Assembly (NCBI GenBank): GCA_013399875.1
Contig: VXAZ01008033.1
Coordinates: 179,620-243,619 of the forward strand
Direction: 5' to 3'
From: Gymnorhina tibicen
Lineage: Eukaryota > Chordata > Aves > Passeriformes > Artamidae
DNA: 64,000 bases
Positions within the stretch are counted from its first letter, which is position 1; each line of letters begins with the position of its first letter. The translations under genes and the position numbers were made by a program. This document shows positions 41,001 to 50,800 of the stretch, piece by piece. Below the pieces are notes generated by a model, which had not been told where the DNA came from, did no database searches, and saw nothing but the letters and a program-made list of their open reading frames with translations.

Positions 41001-44000
41001 GCCAGGCACTCGGGGCTCCCTTCCGGCCCTGCTCAGAACTGGGGGGTTGCTGATCCATGGGTTGCATTTTTAAAACAGTAGTTTACGTGCACTTGATCTA
41101 AATTCTGCTTGGTGTTGGGGGCACCTTGGTGTCAGGTGGGCTCTGCACAAAGCTCGCAGGAGAGCCATGACAAAAAGTTCAGGTTAAAGAGGTCCAGTGT
41201 GAGGTTCTAATGTTTGTAACTCAGAAATATGTCGTGGTTGGCTCTTAGGCTGAAGGCACAGCACGTTTCTGTGGTGCAGTTCTGACAGAAGTATTGCTCC
41301 AGGGATTTTCAGGACAGACACGTTCCTACAGGGCGATAAATAGGAAACCTTGTGATGCTTTTTTTACAGGATGGAGGTGTTTTTCAGAGGGTTTTTTTAC
41401 AGCTTGTTCATGATGCCTCCACGTTCAAATTCCTAAACTTCAGTAAAATTTTAGTTGACTTTTTCTTTTTTTAATGACTCCCAACTGTTCTTCCCCAGCC
41501 CGCATATGTACTGAGACAAAGATAGCAGGGAGTTTAATTTCATTTTGCTGCAGTCACTTAATTCTTTTTTGATTAAGCTATGAGTACAAACGAGCACGGG
41601 CATCCCGCTCGCTGCTCGTATGGCAGGAGCTGCTGTGCTCCCGCTGCTCCCGGGAGCCCGGGAGGGCACGGGGAGCGCGCCAAGCCGAGGTGGCTGGCGA
41701 GCGGAGCTGGGGTGTGCGGCACCAGGCCTCACTGCTCTGGGGGTATCTGCACCCGCTGCTTTTGGCTTTTCAGTGTGCGGGAGAGGTGCTGAGCCAGGAG
41801 TCTTCCTTGCGTGCCTCCAAAGCTCTGGTGGATCTGCAGGGCTCTCCAGATCTTGGCGTGTCCTTCCTGAGCTGCCTCTCCTGTAGCTGCCCAGTTGTTT
41901 GTCCGGGTGTTTTTTCCCAGTCTTTTGTGTGGTGAGCGGCATCCTCCAGCTCGTCACTAGGATGTTACCGCGTGCAGAGCAAACCTGGGCAGCGTCTCCT
42001 CCCCGTGTTTCCGTGCAGCATTTATCCGAAGCGGAGCAGCCCCGCGCGGTGCTCGGGTGTGCTGCTGTGCAGGGCCGTTCGGGACCCAGCGGGGCATTAT
42101 CAGGCAGAGCATGAAAAGCCTTTTCTCGTCCTCCCCCCCGCCTCGTTGGAAGCCCCCGAGCAGCCCCGGCCGGGGCCGGGCGATGAATCGAGCGCTGCCG
42201 GCCGGCCCGCAGGCTCAGGTGGTCGCCAGCCCCCGGTGTCGCTGAGCCCTTTCAGCAATTTGTCACGCCCGGGTCCGCTCCCGCTGCGCCAGCACGTGCC
42301 AGCTCCGTGTCGGAGGGGCTGCTGCCAGACGGGCGCGCAGCCCCCGCCGCCCCCGGCCGGCGCTCGCCCGGCATCGCGCTCCGCACGGCCCTGGCAACAG
42401 CCGAGCGCCGAGGAATCGGCGTCTCCATAATGAGGAGTGAATGGCATCCGTCAGTCCCTTTAGAATTGGGCCCAGGCGTGTGCCTCCTCTCCGAGGAAGT
42501 TTGGCAGCCTATTCATTAACAAGAGTCATCAGGAGTTCAGCCCATAAAGGGGAGGCAGCCCCGCGCGCTGCGGGCTGGCGCTGGCGCTGTCAGGAATGCG
42601 TTCTCCCGGGCTTCGGGCAAGGCAGGAAAACTGAGCAAATAACGCTGTCAGCAGGTGCAAACGCTGAAATGCTGGCTATTGATTTTCTTTCTTCAGGCTT
42701 CCACGGGAAGTTTATAAGAAGATTTATCACGTATCAATCGTCCTCTGCGAGCATTAAAAGCAAAATTCTTCCTTTCTTTCTCTTCCCTTTGTTGCCACCA
42801 CGCCTGCAGGAACTCGTATGCAACGAAGACGTGCTTTGCTTATTCCCTTCGAGGTCGACACTAGACCATCCGTCTCCTGGCTTTAAGCACTGCTTTACTC
42901 TGATTTTTTTTTTTTTTAATAGTGTTTCAGAGTGGTTTTGTTAATGTACTGCAAGTCACAAATGGCACTTCAATATTAATTAGTAATGCTTTTCAATTCT
43001 AAATACCCTCACCTGCATTCTGTTGTCACTGGTGTTATTCTCCTGCTCCTAATTTCTAAATTCAGCTTGGCCTTTGCTCCCACCGAACAGCCTTGCGGAG
43101 CTCGAGTGCATTTCCCCATAACAGAAACACAATGAGGCGCTGAAAACTTTTGTTTTCACTGAGGAAACGGTGAATGAGATGTCATCCTGGCTCCTGCGAG
43201 CCCTAATTCATAAAGTCATACGTGAGGCTCTCCAGCCCATTGTAGATTTGTCCCAGGCGTTATCCTGTTATTGGAAGTGTATGATTCACCTTCTGAGCAG
43301 ACAGAAGCTGCACACAAAAGGGGAAGATTTGCTTTCTCCGCTGTGAAAGGCTGCCGCAAGCAGGGGTCCTATTAAGACAGCTGGAAAGTTGCTTCAGCTT
43401 GTTACGCTTGTAAGTTTTATTGGTGACTGGTTTTTGATTACACATTTGAATGCTGTGTGTTCCAGGTTGCCGAGTTTTAATTAAAAGGCAATAGTCTCGA
43501 TGTTAGCTCGCTTTGTTGTCTGCATTATTCAGGCCATAATGCATGCAAGTTGTGGGCTGGGTTTGTCCACCGTGCATCATTTATTTGGGATACATAAGGT
43601 TGCACCTTCTAGCACCTGCCCTAAATACAACCGTCACGCTTTTGGAATTGTGTTTATTGTGCCTAATTTCTTCTAAGAAGTCCAGTGATCAAATGAATGT
43701 GGTGGGGGTTGTACCCCTGTGTCCTGTAGCTCTTTTTCTCCAATCCAGTAACTTCTCTGGTCATTGGAACAAGAATATGGTGTGCCAGGAGCTTCCCGTA
43801 GTGCCGCAGCCTGTCTGTGACGGTGGGTTTTGGTCTGGGGCTTTGCTCCTGCACTCAGCAGCTCCCAAGTCACAGCTTCTCAGTCAGGAAGCTCAAAGGT
43901 GTTACCCTGAATTTCCAGCCCTGAATGCATCCCCCTCCTTGTTGCTCCCATTCAGAACCACTGGGCAGCTCTGGTCCCGTTCCCTGCCCATTCCAGCCCG

Positions 44001-44808
44001 GTCGGTGCGGGTATGGGGCTGGGGGCTGGTGCTTGGGGATGCCGTGGTTCTTGCAGCCTTGAGTTCTGCACACACCTTTCCTTAACGGGGCATTGCAGCT
44101 ACGAGGAGAGAGCTCTGTACCTCGAAGCCATCATCCAGAACCACAAAGAAGTGATGACGTTTGAGGATTTTGCCGCTCAGGTCTTCTCTCCCTCTCCCAG
44201 CTACTCCCTCGGTGGAACTGGTGAGTCTCTGCACATTATTCTTCTCTGTAGCCCCAAGAAGCACTTGAGCAGCAGATGTACACCTGTTTTTTGTAGATAA
44301 ATGCTTGCAAATTTAAGAAGACTATTCTTCCCCTGAATCAACTAATGAATATCAAAAGGAATGATGACATTCATTTTAATTTGTTTTGCATCAGAGCTAT
44401 TCACACTGCTCCTTTCTTCAGCTATCCTGTTAACCCCCAACTCCAGCGAGGTTAATGAACTTTCTCGCAGTGATGGGCTCGGGCTCATTCAGGGCTCCGG
44501 GTTCTTGCTGAGCTGGGAATATGTTGTTCAAAAAAGCGAGGCTTGAATCGGGGCTCACTTATCAAAAATAGTTCCTCGCAGGGGAAGCTGCTGCTAATGC
44601 TAAATGGGGATTATGCTGCTGAGCTACCAGGGTCAGGGATTAATGCACAAGAAACGCAGGAACGGGGTGCTGTTAGGGAATCACAGCGGCGTGCGGGATG
44701 CGGGCGCGTCCCTTCAATGCAGGCGAGTGCATTGCAGGCTGCCCTGCAGCACCTGGCCTGGAGCCTCTGTGGGGTTTGTGATGGGGGGGTGTGGGTGTAT
44801 GGGGCGTG

Positions 44809-44882
<74 letters not shown>

Positions 44883-47800
44883 CGCGCACATCAGTGCTCA
44901 TCAGTCATCGGCCTGCTGAGAGGTGACAGCATTGTGCCGAACTCAGGGAATTTATTCCTCGTGTGCCTCGTTGAGGGTTAGGTTAGTGTGCAGTCACAAT
45001 CGCTGCCCGGCTGGTTTGATTGAGTTTAAGTGAAGCTCTCCTGAAAGGGAGCCGTTGGCTCTGAAGTGCACAGTTCCAGTGCCTTCAAAATGTGGTTTTT
45101 TCCAGCATCCAGAAAGTATCTGGTCACCGTGTGCTGGACTCCCTAACAAAGATTCCTTAATCCGTCGTTGACACTCCTGGGGTGACACCGGCCCTTTCTA
45201 ATCATTCCCTGCTTCTCTTTTAGATTGTTGAATAGATTATTTCCAACCTGTATAAACGTTGCAGGACATCTGCTCTATTTCTCTTTAGCCCGACTTGTTA
45301 GCAGATATCTTCCATCTAAACTGAAACACTGGAGGAAGAAATTAAATTTGCTCAAATAAATCACTTAGGAATAAAACCAGCCGTGCAGCATTGTCTAGCG
45401 TTGCTGGCTCCGATCCTGGCGTGCTCAGAGCTTTGTGAGGAGATAAGAGGCCTGTGCTGGCCGGGCAGTGGTGGCCAGGAGCAGCAGGCAGAAGGCTTTG
45501 GAGATAAGCGCTGGCAGGAGGGGAGGAAGCCGGGGCCATTTACATAATCGCGCCTCTGCGTCCTGGAGAGGCGTCAGGGAACACGGGATGGATCTATTGA
45601 TCTCTGCTGAACTGGAATACTAAACAACGGTAGGAAAGCTTATAACTTAAAGCTTTGATTAATGTTTCCTACATTAAAAAGTAGAACAGCTGTGCATTAA
45701 ATTCTTTTATACACTCTGCCAAAAGTCTGAGACAAAAAAATCGCCAGTTTCAATAGGAGCGCGGCGCGTGCCCAGGGTTGGTTGTTAGCACTCGAGTCGT
45801 TTATCTGTCAACGTATCAGCAAATAGAAATGTAGATATAGTGATCTATTTTAAACATTTCGCTCTGTGCATAGTTCTGTTTCATTTTCATGTTGTTCTGA
45901 GCACACGGTGTTGTGTCAAATGTGGTTTGACAGGGCAGAGCCCTCAGCAGCCCCACTTTCTGAAGGATAAGCTGTGTCTGCCAAACACAGTTACAGTGTT
46001 TCTCAGTAGCTGAGCATTTCAGAACACTGTTAAATCAGGAGTACCCGGGTATGATTTAATTATTTTAATTGCTTGTAAGTGCTAAGCCTGCCCCAGTCTG
46101 GTTCCGATTTTCAGACTTCTGAGCCTCAGAATTAATTTCCCAGTTTCTCGTGAACTGGAGGCCGGCCATGACTTCTGGTGTCAGAATCTCCGCTTCAGAG
46201 AGTCTCCTCACATTACCTGCTGATTTCTCCTGCATATTTAGCCAGTGATGAGCAGGGGCAGTGTCAGCTGTGGCCATGGGGGGGATGTGTTTTCCATCAG
46301 ATGCCCCTCAGCAGTCAGCAGGGAGGCTGGATGCAGCCCCGGCAGCTCTGCCGTTCCCCAGCCAGGCCTGCTCCAGGCATAGATCCACCTGTCCTGCACC
46401 TGCAGGAATCACCTGTCTGCCACTTAGGAATACGGAGGGCATTTTTCTATTGTTTAACAGAAAAAACGAATCAGGGAGCAGTAAATTAAAAGCAGCATTT
46501 TTCCCTGAAGGAGTGCTCAGACACTGGCACAGGCTGCCCAGGGAGGCACTGGGGTCCCCATATCTGAAGTGTTCAGGAGGTGTCAGGATGCGATTTCGGG
46601 GTGATGATGGTGGTGCTGGGTTGGCCCCTGGACTTGTTGATCTCTTCCAGCCTTGATGATTCTGTGGGATGCATGGAGCTGGCACAGGTGGCAGTACAAG
46701 CCAGCTGGTACTGCTGACCCTGTCGAGCATAAACTCCTCAAGTAAATTTAAGATTAATTCTCATCTGATCTGATTCTTATAATGCCCCCTCAGGCATGAT
46801 CCTGTCGGTGCTGGGAATGCACGTGTGCAGCAGAGAGGGTCAGGGAGTAAGGGTGCTGCTTATCACAGGGCAGCGTGTTCTCAGCAGTTAACACAGTGTA
46901 AGGAGAAATCAAACACAGCTCTCAGTGGCACGTTACTGGCGTATCACTGACTACGAGATAATTATTGGAACTGGATGTTTCTGTGTTTTCTGATGTTGCC
47001 CACGGGGATGCGTCCCCAGACTCGTGTGGGATGTGGTTTTCCTGCCCTGGCTTAGTCTCCCTGTCACCAGTCTTGCAGGTGCTGCGTTTTCTGCAGGAAA
47101 ATGGTCCAGCTGATCTCCTTTACTGTTTCCAGGAGCAGAGCCTTAAACTCCCTGTATGGATCATAGATAGGCCCGATATCTTCAGCATTGAAAGTGCAGC
47201 CGTGTAGGCAGAATGGCCATCCCCGAACTCATTTAGGGGATGTGCAGATTAGGAACAAAAGCTGGGAATACGGCCCTTTGTTGTTAAACTGGTGCATTAC
47301 ATGCTGTATTTTAATTAGGCAGGGTTTGAGAGGCAGCCCAGGAAATCCTCCATAATCCAACACTATTGAATTATTCTCATCCTTTCCCTCTGCAGATTTC
47401 TCTCCTTTTAGTGGACAGGCTTTAAGCTGCCGTTCTTGCTCCCTCAGCCAAAACCAGAAACAGCTATTCAACAAAATACTTGCGTGTTCTTTAAAAAAAT
47501 TGGTGAAGCAGAAGTGGGCAGAGCAGTGCCCTGACTTCAACTGCCTGTGTGGCTCATAAGGGTTCTCTTGGGCTTGGGGCTGTTTTTGTGTAAGATCAGC
47601 AGCCAGAAGCATGGCGTTAATCTTGGGAAGTGGAAGGAGCCGGATATTTCAGGATAACTCTCTAGTCATAGCTTTCCCACCACAAGGATTCTGTCCGAGG
47701 GGTTTGTGCTCGCCAGGGCAGGTTCCTGCTTTCCAGGGAACCCCTGAGCTGAGCGCTGCCGCCGGAGCCTCAGGGGTTAATGGGAACGGGCACACTTGAC

Positions 47801-50800
47801 TGCTGAGAGGACTGATCTAATCACTGCCATATCCAAGTGCATCTGTTCACCATGAGGTCATTCTTGTGCATGCTAATGACTTGGAAAATAAAGCACAAAG
47901 CTCAACGTTATCAGGGAGGATATAGTGTAAATCTTGGCTTTTTTAGTTGCTAATGGATAGTGTGGAATGGGCAGGGAAGGCATCTCTGATTCTTGCAGTT
48001 CCAGCTTAATGTTTTTAAAGCATCCTTTTCAGTGGAGCATCAGAAAAACTGATGGAAAACTTGGACATGTGGTATCTGTTGATAAATGGATTCTTTAATG
48101 AATATTATGGCATTGCCCAGGAGCAACACTTGAGTCGAGGAACTGTAGAGGTTTTCAGCATTCCCTGGTTTTAAAGCCTCGGGAGCTGTGCCTGCTGATT
48201 TACATAAAACCGAGATTTTGCAGCCTTTTTGTTGCAAAGGTGACACATGCTTTTCTTTTGTCTCTGGACTTTTACATGCGTAAAGTTCTTGTAGAAAATA
48301 TTTGAATGTACAGCAAACAAGATCTGGTTTATTTTAAACCACTTCTTGTTCAGTGCTGAGCTTTATCTTTCCCACTTTAAAGCAAAAGGATTATTTGAAT
48401 TGGACGTGTGGATTTTAAAATACATTTTTGACAGAAACAAAACCAAACCCAGAGTTACTCTTGTTTTAAACAGGACTGATGCTTTTTTTAACAGTAACTG
48501 AGCCAAGGATTCCTTTTGCTTTGGTTTGGTTTTTCCGGGTTTTTTTTACTAGTGTGAGGTTTTTGTCCTTTTATCTTTTTCTGTGAAGCTCTGTAGGGGT
48601 GTTTTGTCAGATCTGTGTCCAGGTTCTGTATATATATATATATAATATTTTTGCCTATTTTCCTGGGAGTATTAAAAACATACGCATCTGAAACTGAGTA
48701 GCTGTACCACGGTATCACAGCACATGCGGTGTGCGCCAAGGGCTGGGTTTGATCCGTGTGTCAGTGTTGCCTGAAACTGAACAATTTGTTTCTAATATAT
48801 GGGGTTTAGGGAATTCCTGACTGTCCTGGTTACTCGTAGGACAGGGAATTGTTGCTAGCATAGAGCATGTGGAGGTCTGCTGGGCGTGGTGCTCGGCAGG
48901 CGAGATGGGACACTGCGGTGCTGTCTTGGTGGTGGAGGTTGTCCAGGCAGTGAACAAAGAGGAAAAGCTGAGGGGAGTGGAGCAGAGGAGAGCCAGGAGA
49001 GTTACCACAGGAGGCAGGACTCAAGGGCTTTCTCTTCTCCCCGCTTCCCTGTGAGGACTATTCAGGACCTGTCTAGCTTCCCCGGTTTAATCCCGGTAGT
49101 TCCTCATCCTCAGCAGACCGGAGCCTGTCCCAGCTGGGCTGCCCTTGGGGAGCTCCTGTAGTGGCACCAGTGGATTTGGGAGCTGCTCCTTGCCCGTGTG
49201 CTCCCGGTTATCAGTGCTCCATCCATGGTTTTCCTTGCCTGAGTGTCCCCGTGAGGGTCAGGAATGGGCTGGCATTAAGCAGGGCAGGGTCACAGTTAGC
49301 ACAAAGCGCTGAGGGCAGCAGCTCTCTCCCCCCCTCCTCCAGCTCCTGTGGCCGAACAGGCTGATACAGGTGTACGCCCAGGAGCCCAGGCCTGGCTCTG
49401 GAGGGTCCAGATCCGTGCAGAGCTCTAAGGAAGTGGCTGCCTGCTCAGTGTGCTGGGGCTGTCCCTTGTGCCCACTGAGGGTGGGCAGGTGCTGGGACTG
49501 CTTCCCCCTCAATCCTGGTGTTCCCTCGGGATCGCCAACAGTGAGGGGGCGAGAGCCACATCAGGGCTCTCAGCCTGGCCCCCTGCCTTTTCCATGTAAT
49601 TGATTGGCTCAGAGGGCGCTCCCCTAGCTACCGGGAGAGGAGGTGGTGGAGGGAGGGCTCATCCCAGCAATCAGCACTGGGATGGGTGAAAACAGGAGTT
49701 TGATGGGCCCATCTCTTCTGCCGGGTGACAGTTCCAGCTGCTCGGGCTGTCAGCTCGGAGAAGGCTCCAGGCAATGTGGCCCCTTCCCATTTTCCCTCTG
49801 CACTGAGGCGCCGGCAGAGACCTGGAGCAGAGGTGGAGCAGAGCTAGTCCTGTGGCCGCGTGCTGAGGGCTCGGGCTTCCCTGCCTGTGACACCCACATA
49901 ACCGCCAGCACTTGGCGGGGTCCCCCCAGCTGAAGCTGAGCCTTGCAGAACTAATCAGCAGCTGCTCCAACTTGTGAGTAATTAAACTTCAGTGTGTACA
50001 TTTCAGGCTTATTTCCAAGTCCCTGAAACCGTGGAGGCCTGCAGAGGTGCCAGGCACTCCCACCTGAGCTGGGAGCCGTGGGTGCTGTTTTAGGGTCAGT
50101 TCTGCCCCTGGTTAACCTCTAGTGTCAGATTCTCTTACTGTGTCACTTACAGCTTTCCAGGGCACTGCAGGACGTGTGCGGCTTTGATTAACCCAGATTC
50201 AGTTATCCATGGGCTCTTCCATGGGCTCAGGATGCTGCTTACAGTGTACTTCGAGCCTGCCTTTGGGAGCTGGAAGCAGGAATGCTGTGCAGATTTACTA
50301 CAATGATTCTCTCTGGAATTTTATTACCTTTGCATTTATTAGGAAAGAAAACAAAGATTTCCACAGACCTATCCTGGCTGAAAGGTTAATGGGGGGCTGG
50401 AACAGGTCACAGCTCATGTGAAAACTTCATGGGTCTTGTCAAGTACCAATCTTCAGAATCCTTACAGGTCATGGTCTTACCCACCCTTGCTTTCAGGGGT
50501 GTTCAGCTGCTTCATGAGCAGTGGCTAAAAGGCCATTCCTAGAGCACCTGCCCTGGGGAAGAAACCAGGTTTGTTCTGTGGACTGGATTGAAGATGCAAT
50601 ACACCATCTCTCTCTAGCTTCCTGCAAGGTAACCGTGCATTTAAAGTGCTTTTATCTATATCCTTAACTCTGTTTTTAATCCTTCCTGCAAGAAATGTGT
50701 TTTAAAAGCTTAATGCTCTCTCAGCAGCCTCACCTGTGAGAGGCCCCTCTCCAGGGTGTGTGTCTTGTCTGAGTGCAGGTGTGCAACTGCTTGCGGACAG

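Larger units (their letters stand above)
18950..44098 (+). other. RALGAPA2 25-kb intron
   Basis: By far the largest intron here, with no exon that I can support inside. It holds several CpG-rich patches (24,060-24,300; 25,600-25,960; 26,720-27,000; 41,600-42,450), an unclassified repeat pair (30747-30804 and 35459-35542), an A-rich tract (about 35,746-35,760), poly-T tracts (36,776-36,791; 42,906-42,919), a perfect inverted repeat (40833-40856) and one ambiguous base (25745). Much of the rest is unique sequence in which I see nothing specific. Confidence 0.6.

Noticed and set aside
42575..42600. REST/RE1 site beside the CpG patch
   Set aside because: Only the GGCGCTGTC half matches; the other half-site is absent at canonical spacing.
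44221..44298. Read-through of the penultimate exon donor to TAA as an alternative C terminus
   Set aside because: The donor GTGAGT is near-ideal, and both downstream acceptors fit the phase, one giving the expected terminal Asp. Intron retention is possible but unsupported.
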